In this document: positions 35,860 through 44,473 of the stretch, piece after piece
How the letters are laid out: the number at the start of each line of letters is the position of its first letter
Position numbering within the stretch: position 1 is the first letter of the stretch
From: JAGVSR01 sp964589785
GTDB taxonomy: Bacteria; Pseudomonadota; Alphaproteobacteria; Rhizobiales; Hyphomicrobiaceae
Direction of reading: 5' to 3'
Assembly: GCA_964589785.1 (NCBI GenBank)
Contig: CAZPUQ010000010.1
Coordinates: 1-64,000 of the forward strand
DNA length: 64,000 nt
Translations under genes and position numbers: made by a program
The notes under the pieces: generated by a model
What the model was told of the DNA's origin: nothing
Seen by the model: only the letters and a program-made list of their open reading frames with translations
The model's database searches: none

Positions 35860-37308
35860 GTGGCGCACCGGCCAGGGTCGCGCGCCGGCGGACGACGCAT
35901 GGCTCTCTCACCGACAGAGTCCAGACCGGACCGGCACGCGATCGAAGCGGCGATGGCCGATCTCGCGCGCGCCTTCGGTGCGCGCTGCGCGACAGCTGAG
36001 GCCGTATGCGAGCAGCACGCGAGCACGCTCACGGGGCTCGCCAGCGAGCCGCCCGATGCCGTCGTCTGGCCGCAGACGATCGCCGAGGTGCAGGCGGTCG
36101 TCGCGATCGCGCGGCGCTGGCGCGTGCCGCTCGTGCCCTTCGGCGCCGGCACCTCGCTCGAGGGCCAGGTGAATGCGCCGCGGGGTGGCATCTCGGTCGA
36201 CTTCTCGCGCATGAACCGCGTCCTGCGCATCGGCGCCGACGACCTCGACGTCAGCGTCGAGCCGGGCGTCACGCTCGAGGGCTTGAACGAGGCGCTGCGT
36301 CACACGGGGCTCTTCTTCCCTGTCGATCCCGGCGCGGGCAGCGCGACGCTGGGCGGCATGGCCTCCACGCGCGCCTCCGGCACGACGACGGTGCGCTACG
36401 GCGCCATGCGCGAGAACGTGCTGGCGATGAAGGTCGTGCTCGCGGACGGCTCGCTCATCGCGACGGGGTCGCGGGCCCGCAAGTCGGCGGCGGGATACGA
36501 TCTGACGCGGCTCCTCATCGGCGCGGAGGGGACGCTCGGGCTCATCGTCGAGCTGACGCTGCGCCTGCAGCCGCGCCCCGAGACGGTGCTGGCGGGCGTG
36601 GCAGGATTTCCCTCGGTCGAGGCCGCCGCCCGGGCGACCTGCGTAGCCGTGCAATCGGGCTTGTCGCTGATGCGCATCGAGCTCCTCGACGCGGCGATGA
36701 TCCGCATCGTCAACGCCCAGTCGGGAACCGCGCTGCCCAACGAGGGCCCGGCGCTGTTCGTGGAGGTCGCGGGCACGCCGGCGCAGGCGGCCGAGCATCT
36801 GGCGCTGTTCTCCGCCATCGTGGAGGGCGAGGACGGCCACTGGCTCGGGCAGGCGGCGACCGGAGACGAGCGCCGCCGCATCTGGAAGGCGCGCCACGAT
36901 GCGTTCTGGTCCGTGCGCGCGGCCCATCCCGGCCGGACGTTTCTCGTCACCGACGTATGCGTGCCCGTCTCGCGGCTGGCGCAGTGCTTGGCGGAGACGA
37001 CGGCCGACATCGCGGCGAGCGGCTTCATTGCGCCCATCGTCGGCCATGTCGGAGACGGCAACTTTCACTCCATCGTCGTGTTCGACGGCGACGACGCGGC
37101 GGTGCGCACGGCGGTCACGGCCTACCTCGACCGCCTCGCCGCCCGCGCGATCGCCATGGAGGGGACCTGCACCGGCGAGCACGGCATCGGCCAGGGCAAG
37201 GCGACGTATCTGGCCGCCGAGGTTGGTCCGGCGCTCGACGTCATGCGCCGGATCAAGGCCGCGCTCGATCCCGACGGCCTCCTCAATCCGGGCAAGTTCG
37301 CTGGCTAG
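35860..37308 (+). CDS. FAD-binding oxidoreductase, D-lactate dehydrogenase (cytochrome)/GlcD family
   Basis: Flavoprotein of 482 residues related to LDHD and GlcD, which oxidise D-2-hydroxy acids. The PCMH-type FAD domain shows VVWPQTIAEVQAVVAIAR, VPFGAGTSLEGQ and DPGAGSATLGGMASTRASG; the C-terminal cap shows GHVGDGNFHSIVVFD and CTGEHGIGQGK. No iron-sulfur domain is fused. The GTG at 35860 has AGGGGA five bases upstream and is preferred over ATG 35899, which lacks one. Substrate is probably D-lactate or glycolate; it cannot be fixed by reading. It stands alone, divergent from the exported repeat protein. Confidence 0.9.
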   Translation: MAHRPGSRAGGRRMALSPTESRPDRHAIEAAMADLARAFGARCATAEAVCEQHASTLTGLASEPPDAVVWPQTIAEVQAVVAIARRWRVPLVPFGAGTSLEGQVNAPRGGISVDFSRMNRVLRIGADDLDVSVEPGVTLEGLNEALRHTGLFFPVDPGAGSATLGGMASTRASGTTTVRYGAMRENVLAMKVVLADGSLIATGSRARKSAAGYDLTRLLIGAEGTLGLIVELTLRLQPRPETVLAGVAGFPSVEAAARATCVAVQSGLSLMRIELLDAAMIRIVNAQSGTALPNEGPALFVEVAGTPAQAAEHLALFSAIVEGEDGHWLGQAATGDERRRIWKARHDAFWSVRAAHPGRTFLVTDVCVPVSRLAQCLAETTADIAASGFIAPIVGHVGDGNFHSIVVFDGDDAAVRTAVTAYLDRLAARAIAMEGTCTGEHGIGQGKATYLAAEVGPALDVMRRIKAALDPDGLLNPGKFAG

Positions 37309-37647
37309 CGGTGGCCCGGATCGGGGATGCCGACGGGACCGCGCCGACGCACCGGTCGCCTGTTCAAAAAATTGTTTGCGAGCCATCTGAGCGCGGCGTG
37401 TCGCCGGTTAACGCACTCTTGCGGACGTGCCCTGTTTTCGAGCGGATTTTTGGCTTCGGCCGGGGGCGGGCGAGGGTCCTGACGTCATGTGCGCGGGTGG
37501 CGTCAACAAAGTGTTGCCGTCCGCCTCGCGGCGCGACGTTCAAAAAATCGAAATTGCGTACAAATGCGCGCGTCCATTGCACGAGATCGCAATGAGTTCC
37601 GTGGCAAGCTCCGCATACATCAACGTCAAATCGTGTGGGAGCGATCG
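37309..37647. other. Upstream region of the RTX gene
   Basis: A 339-base stretch without a convincing gene. The stretch before 37490 is G+C-rich; from 37500 it is richer in A and T. Two perfect small inverted repeats are seen: CAACA-AAG-TGTTG at 37504-37516 and CATTGC-N8-GCAATG at 37575-37594. They are candidate control sites for the RTX gene; no promoter hexamers stand out. Confidence 0.45.
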
Positions 37648-39921
37648 GTGGCGAACATCCTGGGTACTGCGGGCAACGACGTTATGGTCGGCACGACGGA
37701 AGCCGACCGAATGGAGGGCGGCGAGGGCAACGACCGCATCAATGGGGGCGCCGGCGACGACGAGATCTACGGCGGCGTTGGCAACGATACGCTGACGGGT
37801 GATGCCGGCAACGACCGCCTCTTCGGCGAGGACGGCAACGACGGCTTCTACGGCGGCGGCGGCAACGATTATATCGACGGCGGCAACGGCGACGACGTCC
37901 TTTTCGGCGACGGCGGCAATGACGTCTTGATCGGCGGCGCCGGCAACGACCGCCTCAACGGCGGCACGGGCGACGATACCTTCATCTACCGCGCCGGGGA
38001 TGGCAACGACGTCATCGTCGGCGGCCAGGGCAACGACACGCTCGAGCTCGTCCTCACCGGCGCCGACGTGACCGACGCGCTGCGGAGTGACCTTGCCGCC
38101 TACCAGGTCTGGGCCGCCGGCCAGCTCAGCGCTGCGGGCTCGCAGGCCAATCTCGTCGCGCAGACGACGGGCGAAACCTTCACCTTCGCCTCCCTCGGGC
38201 TCAGCATCTCGGCGCTGGAAGGCGTGACGGTCTCGGTGGACGGACAGACGGTTGCCATTGCCGACCTGCTCAATGCCGCCCCGGTCGCGGCCGCGAACGC
38301 CTCCTTCGCCATTGCGGAGGACAGCGTGCTCGAGGCAGCCATTGTCGCGAGCGACGCGGACGGCGACGTGCTGACCTATGTGATGGAGAGCGGCCCGTCG
38401 CACGGCTCGCTGAGCCTCGACAGCGCGACCGGCCACTTCATATACACGCCGGCGGGCAACTTCAGCGGCGCCGACAGCTTCAGCGTGCGTGTCACCGATC
38501 CCGACGGCGCCAGCGTGGTACAGACGGTCAACGTCGGCGTGGCCGCGGTCGCCGATGCGGCGATCCTCACGGCGGACGACGTTACGGTGTCGCTCAAGCG
38601 TCCGACGATCACGGGCACGAGCGGCAACGATGTCCTGCGCGGCGACCAGACGGTAGCCAGCGCCACGGTCTCGCTGGCGATTGCCGCCGCGCTTCAGGAT
38701 TTGGACGGATCGGAGACCTTGAGCGTTCGCATCGACGGCGTGCCCGCCCGTGCCACCCTGTCGGCCGGCGTCCGCAATGCCGACGGTTCCTGGACGCTCT
38801 CGGCGGCGAACCTCGCGGGGCTCATGCTCACGACCCCGACGTCACAGCCGGTCACGCTCAAGGTGACGGCGACGGCCACCGAGCAGTCGGGCGAGACCGT
38901 GTCCGTCACGGATACGGTCGAGGTCAGGTTCGACCACGGCGCCCCCAACGATACGTTCATCGCCTCCACGGGCAACGATACGTATGACGGCCGCACCGGC
39001 TTCGACACGGTCGACTATTCCGCCATCAAGACAGCCGTCAAAGTTGATCTGTCGGACTCCTCGGCCACGGGCCCGGGCAAACAGACCCTCATCAGCATCG
39101 AGCGGGTCATCGGCACGGCCTTCAACGATCGGATCATCGGCAGCTCGGGCGACGACGTTCTGGAAGCCGGGGCCGGCGATGACCGCATCGAAGGCGGCGC
39201 GGGCAACGATGTGCTGGTCGACGGCGCCGGCAACGACCGCTACGACGGCGGGACCGGCAACGACGTGATGATCGACGCCGCAGGCGACGACCGTTACGAC
39301 GGCGGCGCGGGCGACGATGTCATGATCGACGGCGCGGGTAACGACCGCTACGAGGGCGGCGCAGGCGATGACGTCATGTTCGACGGCGCAGGCGACGACC
39401 GCTACGACGGCGGCGCGGGTATCGACACCCTCGACTATTCGAGGGCGACACAGGGCGTTGTCGTCGATGCCGACAGCGAGACCGTCTCCGGCATGGGCAA
39501 GGATCGCTACAGTTCGATTGAGAAGATCATCGGGTCGAAGTTCGCCGACCGGTTCCAGGGCAGCAACGGCGATGACGTCTTCGACGGCGGCGCCGGCAAT
39601 GACTGGTTCCGCGGCTTCAAGGGCGCGGATGTCTTCACGGGCGGCGAAGGTCGCGACACCTTCGTATGGCACGAGGAGGACGTTTCCCGTAGCCGCAAGT
39701 CGGAAGGCGTCGACAGGATCACCGACTTCAGCGCCGGCGACGTCCTCGATCTGAGCGACATCGCCAACGGCTCGTCGCGCGCCGTGATGGTCACCGATAC
39801 GAAGGCCGGCTCGGTGGTTTCGGTCAAGATGGGCAGCACGTTCTACGACGTGGCCCTGCTCGAGAACGTGCATGGCGTCACGACGGGCTCTCTGCTCGCC
39901 GATGGCAGCCTCATCGTCTGA
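37648..39921 (+). CDS. RTX/calcium-binding repeat protein with cadherin-like domain, probable type I secretion substrate
   Basis: Protein of 757 residues starting at GTG 37648 (GGGAG six bases upstream). No signal peptide. The order is: an N-terminal RTX block of GGxGNDxxx nonapeptides (residues about 5-135); a cadherin-like domain (about 207-310, IAEDSVLEAAIVASDADGD and YTPAGNFSGADSFSVRVTDP); a second beta domain (about 310-435); a second RTX block (about 435-670) with four exact-length 18-residue units; and a C-terminal secretion-type end (RDTFVWHEEDV, DRITDFSAGDVLDLSDI). RTX repeats bind calcium outside the cell. Type I secretion is inferred; no ABC exporter genes are near. Confidence 0.88.
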   Translation: MANILGTAGNDVMVGTTEADRMEGGEGNDRINGGAGDDEIYGGVGNDTLTGDAGNDRLFGEDGNDGFYGGGGNDYIDGGNGDDVLFGDGGNDVLIGGAGNDRLNGGTGDDTFIYRAGDGNDVIVGGQGNDTLELVLTGADVTDALRSDLAAYQVWAAGQLSAAGSQANLVAQTTGETFTFASLGLSISALEGVTVSVDGQTVAIADLLNAAPVAAANASFAIAEDSVLEAAIVASDADGDVLTYVMESGPSHGSLSLDSATGHFIYTPAGNFSGADSFSVRVTDPDGASVVQTVNVGVAAVADAAILTADDVTVSLKRPTITGTSGNDVLRGDQTVASATVSLAIAAALQDLDGSETLSVRIDGVPARATLSAGVRNADGSWTLSAANLAGLMLTTPTSQPVTLKVTATATEQSGETVSVTDTVEVRFDHGAPNDTFIASTGNDTYDGRTGFDTVDYSAIKTAVKVDLSDSSATGPGKQTLISIERVIGTAFNDRIIGSSGDDVLEAGAGDDRIEGGAGNDVLVDGAGNDRYDGGTGNDVMIDAAGDDRYDGGAGDDVMIDGAGNDRYEGGAGDDVMFDGAGDDRYDGGAGIDTLDYSRATQGVVVDADSETVSGMGKDRYSSIEKIIGSKFADRFQGSNGDDVFDGGAGNDWFRGFKGADVFTGGEGRDTFVWHEEDVSRSRKSEGVDRITDFSAGDVLDLSDIANGSSRAVMVTDTKAGSVVSVKMGSTFYDVALLENVHGVTTGSLLADGSLIV
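39193..39408 (+). repeat. Four tandem 54-bp units inside the RTX gene
   Basis: Four consecutive 54-base repeats coding for 18 residues of the type GGAGDDVMIDGAGNDRYD. The DNA copies are highly alike (GGCGGCGCGGGC...GACCGCTACGAC), more so than protein constraint needs, pointing to recent unequal exchange. A fifth partial copy follows to 39420. Confidence 0.88.
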
Positions 39922-39949
39922 GGTGAGGTGAAGCGCATAATGCGGGACG

Positions 39950-39980
39950 CGCGGGCGTTAACGGTTCGTTAGCGCCCGCG
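39950..39980 (+). terminator. Hairpin downstream of the RTX gene
   Basis: Stem CGCGGGCG-TTAACG / CGTTA-GC-GCCCGCG with three-base loop, 29 bases after the stop. No T-tract follows (TTCCG), so termination is uncertain. Confidence 0.45.
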
Positions 39981-40125
39981 TTCCGTTCGCGCGCCCGGCA
40001 GGCGGTAGGCAAATCGTTCAGAACTAGGGCTTAACCTGAACGCGCCGCACGATCCACGTCCGGCGCGCCTCAAGCGTCGCGTGCCGCGGTCGGGCGCTGC
40101 GGCAAGCCACGAGGGCCAAGAGGAC

Positions 40126-41001
40126 ATGAGCGAGATCCCGGTCAGGACAGTCGTGAACGGGATCGGCGCGGCCGCGGCGGCGATCGTCGTCGGCTGGGCC
40201 GTCCTGTCCATGCTCGAGAGCGATCAGGCGACCGTCTGCGAAGGCCGCTACGCGTTGGCGACGCGCTTCTCGCTGGCGGACGAGACCGGCGGCGCCCTAT
40301 CGAGCAGCGGCTTGCAGGCCCACGTCGGCGCCGGCGAATGGGGCGTGATCGAGAACAGCGCCATCGTCGAGGGCAGTTCCGGAGCGCCCGCCCGGCATGT
40401 GCTGGAGGTGGCGATCGAGAAAGGCACGGGCAGCGGCCACCAGGATAACCTGAGCCGTGGCGGTATCGGCTTCGCATGGATGCCGTTCGACATGCAGGAG
40501 GCCGCCCCGGACCGGGCCTGTCTCAGCTATCGGATTCGACTGCCGGAGGACTTCGACTTCGGCACGGCGGGGACGCTGCCCGGCCTCTTCCTCGGCAGCG
40601 ATTTCGACCCGCGCGGGGAGCCCCAGGCCGGCTTGGGCGCGGCCGCGCGGCCCGGCTGGCACAAAGGCGGGGCGATTGGCGTTCGCCTCCAGTATGCGGG
40701 CAACGGCGCATGGCAAAATCCCCTGGCCGTTCCGACCAAATCTGCCTGGCCGAGAGGCAGATGGACTGCGATCGATCAGGAAATCATTCTCAACGAGATC
40801 GGCAAGAAAAACGGCGTGGTTCGTCTATGGATCGATGGCGAGCTCGTCGGCGAGAACACGAAGCTCGGCCTGCGCGGCGACCCGGCCCTGGCGATGGCGG
40901 GCGTTCTGGCGGACGTCCATTACGGCGCCATTGGCAGTGCCGCAGCAGCTCCCCAGGATGCCAAAATTCAGATATCGCCTTTTGTCATACGATGGAAATA
41001 A
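40126..41001 (+). CDS. Membrane-anchored PL14-like (polysaccharide lyase fold) protein
   Basis: Protein of 291 residues. ATG 40126 follows AGAGGA. One N-terminal transmembrane segment (VNGIGAAAAAIVVGWAVLSML) anchors a beta-sandwich domain. Motifs of the polysaccharide lyase 14-like fold are visible: LSYRIRLPEDFDF, AGTLPGLFLG, GAIGVRLQYAGNG, PRGRWTAIDQEIILNE and VVRLWIDGELVGEN. This fold binds or cleaves acidic polysaccharides such as alginate, but catalytic residues cannot be confirmed by eye. It follows the RTX gene on the same strand and its stop overlaps a possible ATG of the next frame (TAATG). Confidence 0.65.
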   Translation: MSEIPVRTVVNGIGAAAAAIVVGWAVLSMLESDQATVCEGRYALATRFSLADETGGALSSSGLQAHVGAGEWGVIENSAIVEGSSGAPARHVLEVAIEKGTGSGHQDNLSRGGIGFAWMPFDMQEAAPDRACLSYRIRLPEDFDFGTAGTLPGLFLGSDFDPRGEPQAGLGAAARPGWHKGGAIGVRLQYAGNGAWQNPLAVPTKSAWPRGRWTAIDQEIILNEIGKKNGVVRLWIDGELVGENTKLGLRGDPALAMAGVLADVHYGAIGSAAAAPQDAKIQISPFVIRWK

Positions 41002-41060
41002 TGGAGCGGACCGCCGGCTATCCCGCCGACGAGTCGGCTCGGATTGGGAGGGGTGCGCGG

Positions 41061-41408
41061 GTGGGTTTAACGCGGCGCCATTTCGGCTGTCTGGTTGCGG
41101 CGCTCTATTTCGCCGGCGGCCTGCTGCTGCTAGCCGATTTTATCCGCGAGCCCGCCGAGGCAGGTGCCCATCTGCCGCTGGCTTGGCATGTGTTTCCCGC
41201 CTCTCTCGTCGCGACGCTTGCTGCGGCGACAGCGGGCTTTTCCGCGCCGCTCGACCCGGTTTGGTACGTAACGCCGGACATTGTGGCGGCCAGCTACGTG
41301 GCGGCACTTACAATTTGCACATGGGTGATCTTCCGGGTCGTCGCCGGCCCGCTGCGGACGCGGCCGGAGGTAACGGAAAGCAGCGGCGTGGAAGATATTG
41401 AACGCTGA
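41061..41408 (+). CDS. Small integral membrane protein, unknown
   Basis: Protein of 115 residues with three predicted membrane segments: CLVAALYFAGGLLLLADFI, WHVFPASLVATLAAATAGF and AASYVAALTICTWVIFRVV. The start is GTG 41061, chosen because GGGAGGGG lies seven bases upstream; ATG 41001, which would overlap the previous stop, has no Shine-Dalgarno. No known family was recognised. Its position directly after the PL14-like protein suggests a shared transcript. Confidence 0.6.
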   Translation: MGLTRRHFGCLVAALYFAGGLLLLADFIREPAEAGAHLPLAWHVFPASLVATLAAATAGFSAPLDPVWYVTPDIVAASYVAALTICTWVIFRVVAGPLRTRPEVTESSGVEDIER

Positions 41409-41519
41409 TCCCGGCGGTCCATTCGTCGAGCGCTCCATTGATTTTCTTTTAGGCACAGTTCCGAGCGCCGCTTTCAGTTTACTCACCATTCACGAAAATC
41501 AAAAAAACTCTCCGCGCAT

Positions 41520-41632
41520 CTTGCGAAATGCGTTCGAAAGGTGTTTTCTGTTTTCACGCGTGGCGCCGTCCCCCCATCCCCCAAGGTGCCATGTTGTCGA
41601 GCCCGCGGTCTCCCCCCGACCGCGGGCTTTTC
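41520..41632 (+). ncRNA. Candidate small RNA with C-rich loops and terminator
   Basis: Within a 269-base gap. From about 41558 a ten-pair hairpin (GCGTGGCGCC / GGTGCCATGT, three G-U pairs) carries a 17-base loop with CCCCCCATCCCCC. It is followed by a near-perfect Rho-independent terminator. C-rich loops that can pair with Shine-Dalgarno sequences are characteristic of several alphaproteobacterial trans-acting small RNAs. The 5' end is a guess; a promoter was not identified, but the upstream 100 bases are unusually AT-rich. Alternative: a terminator and leader of no independent RNA. Confidence 0.4.
41600..41632 (+). terminator. Rho-independent terminator
   Basis: Perfect eleven-base-pair stem AGCCCGCGGTC / GACCGCGGGCT with loop TCCCCCC, followed by TTTT. 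It ends transcripts from the left, either the small-membrane-protein operon or the candidate small RNA. Confidence 0.9.
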
Positions 41633-41677
41633 ATGTCCGGCAACCGTCCGCGCTAAGCGGCGAGGAGTGCTGCGGCG

Positions 41678-42994
41678 TCAGCTTTCGTCGCGAGGACGGA
41701 AGCCCGCGGCCTCGGCCTCCTCGACCGAACAGAACCAGCGTTCGCTGCGCGTTTCGCGAACGATCGTGCGCGCATAGTCGGCGGCGGTCGGCATGAGATA
41801 GATCCTGCGGCCGGATTGGATGCGGCCCTTGATCGGACAGCCGCCAGGCGCTGCCGCCGCGGCGTCGTTCCACACGCGCGCCTGCCATGCCTCGGGACGT
41901 TCGGCCTCGCCGGCCCACAGCCCCGCCTTGGCCGCCCGCGCGTCGGCTTCCTCCGCCGCGTACCGAGCCCACAGCGTGCCGTCGGCGAAGGCGTGACCGC
42001 CGCGCACGAGATCGGCGGCGAGGTCCTTGCCGTCGACGCTGCACGTGGCGATCCGCGCACCGTCGTCCTCGCCCGATGGCGTGCAGACCACCTGACGCCG
42101 GCCACGCACGAGTTTCTCGAGCGCCTGCTTCGCCGACCGGCCGCAGGCGAACGTCGTCCCGTCCTCGTGGCGGCAGGTTTGCGCCGCAGCGAGCAGGGTG
42201 ATGTCGGCGAGCCGCACCCGTACGCCGTCGATCGTGAGAAGCCCGGGCGCAGCGATGCGAGCCGTGCCCGTGAGCGTGTCGGCGGGATCGGTGGGCCGGG
42301 GCGTTGTCTCCTGTGCGTGCTCGCCAGCAAGCCAGCCGCCGACGACCGGCAAGGCGAGCCAAAGCCCGCCTCCGGCGAGGAGAAGCACGGCAGCCACGGC
42401 AAGTCCGGAAACCGGCGTCGGTCCAGCGGTACCGTTTGCGGTTGCGTCGGCCTCCAAGTCAGCGTGCGCGGTGTCCCGCGTCCGCGCCGGGATCGATGTC
42501 GTCCCGTCGGGGAACAAACGCGGCCACGACCACAGCAACGCCCCTGTCGCCGCGACCGCCGCGAGGAGGGCTGCGTCGAAATCGAAGCCGAACCGGCTGG
42601 CCCGCACCGCGAGCGCGGTGCCTCCGATCAGGGCGGCGGCCGCGAGGACGTTGCGCGCCAGCGGTCTCGTTAACCGGGCGTTGAGCGGGGCCGATGCCGT
42701 AGCGATCCGTTGCCGGACCGCTGCTCCGCTCCGGGCTAGCAGGCTGAGGCCGTGCTCGGCGCCCTCGGCGGCGCTGCCGGCGGCCGATCGCGCCAGCCTG
42801 ACCGCGGCCTGCCCCGCCGCTTCGGCTCCGGCCGCTCCGGCGGCCAGTCCCTTGCGGCCGGCTTCCTTGAGGTTGTCCGCCGCGGCCTCGCGCGCGGCCT
42901 GGAGCTTGTCGCGGCGCTGCCGGCGGCGCAGGAGCACCGTCGTGCGGACGTACTCCTGCCATTCAAAACCTTCGTTGCGCCGCCACCAGAGCAA
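41678..42994 (-). CDS. Membrane protein with C-terminal, probably inactive, thermonuclease-like (SNase) domain
   Basis: Protein of 438 residues. The TTG at 42994 has GGGAG upstream and gives the start LWWRRNEGFEWQEYVR; the frame stays open to 43063. An Ala/Arg-rich helical part (30-110) is followed by three hydrophobic segments (about 122-140, 150-166, 200-225), then an SNase-like domain (about 250-385; IDGVRVRLADITLLAAAQTC, LVRGRRQVVCTP, ARIATCSVDG, LVRGGHAFADG, EEADARAAKAGLW). At the catalytic DxPE position this protein reads TLLA, so metal ligand and base are lost. A C-terminal motif RWFCSVEEAEAAGF is common in related proteins. Function unknown. Confidence 0.75.
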   Translation of the reverse strand: MLWWRRNEGFEWQEYVRTTVLLRRRQRRDKLQAAREAAADNLKEAGRKGLAAGAAGAEAAGQAAVRLARSAAGSAAEGAEHGLSLLARSGAAVRQRIATASAPLNARLTRPLARNVLAAAALIGGTALAVRASRFGFDFDAALLAAVAATGALLWSWPRLFPDGTTSIPARTRDTAHADLEADATANGTAGPTPVSGLAVAAVLLLAGGGLWLALPVVGGWLAGEHAQETTPRPTDPADTLTGTARIAAPGLLTIDGVRVRLADITLLAAAQTCRHEDGTTFACGRSAKQALEKLVRGRRQVVCTPSGEDDGARIATCSVDGKDLAADLVRGGHAFADGTLWARYAAEEADARAAKAGLWAGEAERPEAWQARVWNDAAAAAPGGCPIKGRIQSGRRIYLMPTAADYARTIVRETRSERWFCSVEEAEAAGFRPRDES

Positions 42995-43203
42995 TGCTCG
43001 TCTCCCGTTCCGGTCCTGGCCGGCATCATTTGGCGGGACTTCGGGCCGGAACGTGGCGGACAACGCTGCGTTCGCGGCCGAATTTCCTGCGCGGCTTCGA
43101 TGATCGCCCGTCTCGGCGCCATCGTATAGCCATCGTGGAACGGCGTGAGCCCCGCGCGCGGCCGGGCACGGGGAGCCGGCCGGGATAGACTGTGGAGAAC
43201 CGC

Positions 43204-43734
43204 ATGATGACCGCGAGCCGCTGTGCCCTATCCGCCGCCCTGGTGGGCCTCGTCCTTGCCATGCCGGGTACCGTCCGCGCCGACTTCGGCCCGCCGGTGA
43301 AGAAGAAGATCGATTGCTCCAAGCCGGAGAATAAGAACAAGCCCGCCTGCAGGCCGAAGCACGAGGCCGCGTCGGACGACGAGATCTACAATGCCGGCTA
43401 TTGGCTCGCCCGCGAGGGCAAGTTCGCCGAGGCGCTCGCCGTCTTCCGCATGGCGGCGAACCCGGATGATCCGCGCATTCTGACCGGCGTCGGCTTTGCC
43501 ACCCGCAAGCTTGGCGACGTCGATGCGGCGGTCCCGTACTATGCGCGCGCGCTTGCCAAGGACCCGGACCTCGTCCTCACCCGCGCCTATCTCGGCGAAG
43601 CCTATCTCACGAAGGGCGATCTCGCGGCTGCGGAAGGCCAGCTCGGGGAGATCGCGCGCCGGTGCGGCACGGCGTGCGAGGCTTACGCGCACCTGTCCGC
43701 GGCCATCGCCGCCCACAAGGCGGCGACGGGCTGA
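43204..43734 (+). CDS. Exported TPR protein, paralogue 1
   Basis: Protein of 176 residues. ATG 43204 follows GGAG; signal peptide ends near GTVRA. Mature part opens with a Lys/Cys-rich stretch (KKKIDCSKPENKNKPAC), then tetratricopeptide-type helices: EIYNAGYWLAREGKFAEAL, ILTGVGFATRKLGDVDAA, LTRAYLGEAYLTKGDLAAA and a final cysteine pair RRCGTACEAY. Closely similar in order and motifs to the next gene. Likely a periplasmic scaffold; partner unknown. Confidence 0.8.
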   Translation: MMTASRCALSAALVGLVLAMPGTVRADFGPPVKKKIDCSKPENKNKPACRPKHEAASDDEIYNAGYWLAREGKFAEALAVFRMAANPDDPRILTGVGFATRKLGDVDAAVPYYARALAKDPDLVLTRAYLGEAYLTKGDLAAAEGQLGEIARRCGTACEAYAHLSAAIAAHKAATG

Positions 43735-43872
43735 GGTTCCGATCCAGCTTCTGCGCGGCCGCGCCGTTGCGGCAAACCACCCCTTGGCGCGGCCTGCCGG
43801 CTGAGGCACATTCGGCTCGGGAAAATGGACCCGGGGCCGATGTGGCGTCCGGGGACGAGGGAGAAAAGCCTG

Positions 43873-44433
43873 ATGATATCGTCGCTGCCGGTCCGGCGCC
43901 TTGTGGCTGCCGCGCTCGCCCTGTCTTTCGCCTCGCTGTTGTTTGCCATGCCCGCCTCTGCGGCGGACCAGGCGGTCTCCAAGGACGTCGGTCCCGCCCA
44001 GGCCGCCTGCGACGGCCATGCCAAGGGCTCGGCTGGCTGGCAGGCCTGCATCGGCGCCGCCCGCGCGGAGACGTCGGACGACGAACTCTTCTACGCGGGC
44101 TACTGGCTCGCCAAGACCGGCCGCTACGCCGAGGCGCTCGCCTACCTGAACCTCGCCCGCACGAAGGACGAGAGAGTGCTCACCTATATCGGCTTTGCCA
44201 CCCGCAAGCAGGGCGACGTCGCCAACGCCATGCCGTTCTACGAGGCGGCGTTGGCGAAGAACCCGGACTTCGTCGTGGCCCGCGCCTACCTCGGCGAAGC
44301 GTATCTGACGCGCAACGAGCCCGCCCGCGCCAAGGCCGAGCTGGCCGAGATCGCGGCCCGCTGCGGCATGAGCTGCCCGGCCTACACCGAGCTCGACCGC
44401 CACATCGCCGCCTACGAGAGCGCCAAGGGCTGA
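43873..44433 (+). CDS. Exported TPR protein, paralogue 2
   Basis: Protein of 186 residues with signal peptide (LVAAALALSFASLLFAMPAS, cleavage near ASA). ATG 43873 lies about a dozen bases after GAGGGAG. The TPR part mirrors the preceding gene: LFYAGYWLAKTGRYAEAL, LTYIGFATRKQGDVANA, VARAYLGEAYLTRNEPA, and the cysteine pair ARCGMSCPAY. The region before the repeats differs (QAACDGHAKGSAGWQACIG). The pair is evidently a tandem duplication with diverged N-termini. Confidence 0.8.
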   Translation: MISSLPVRRLVAAALALSFASLLFAMPASAADQAVSKDVGPAQAACDGHAKGSAGWQACIGAARAETSDDELFYAGYWLAKTGRYAEALAYLNLARTKDERVLTYIGFATRKQGDVANAMPFYEAALAKNPDFVVARAYLGEAYLTRNEPARAKAELAEIAARCGMSCPAYTELDRHIAAYESAKG

Positions 44434-44473
44434 CCTGCCGCGCTCGCGGACGCCGACAGGGGGTGCTCGCAGC

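Noticed and set aside
37309..37647. N-terminal extension of the RTX protein from ATG 37489
   Set aside because: The extra 53 residues are basic and unlike RTX proteins; GTG 37648 has a clear ribosome binding site and begins directly before the first repeat.
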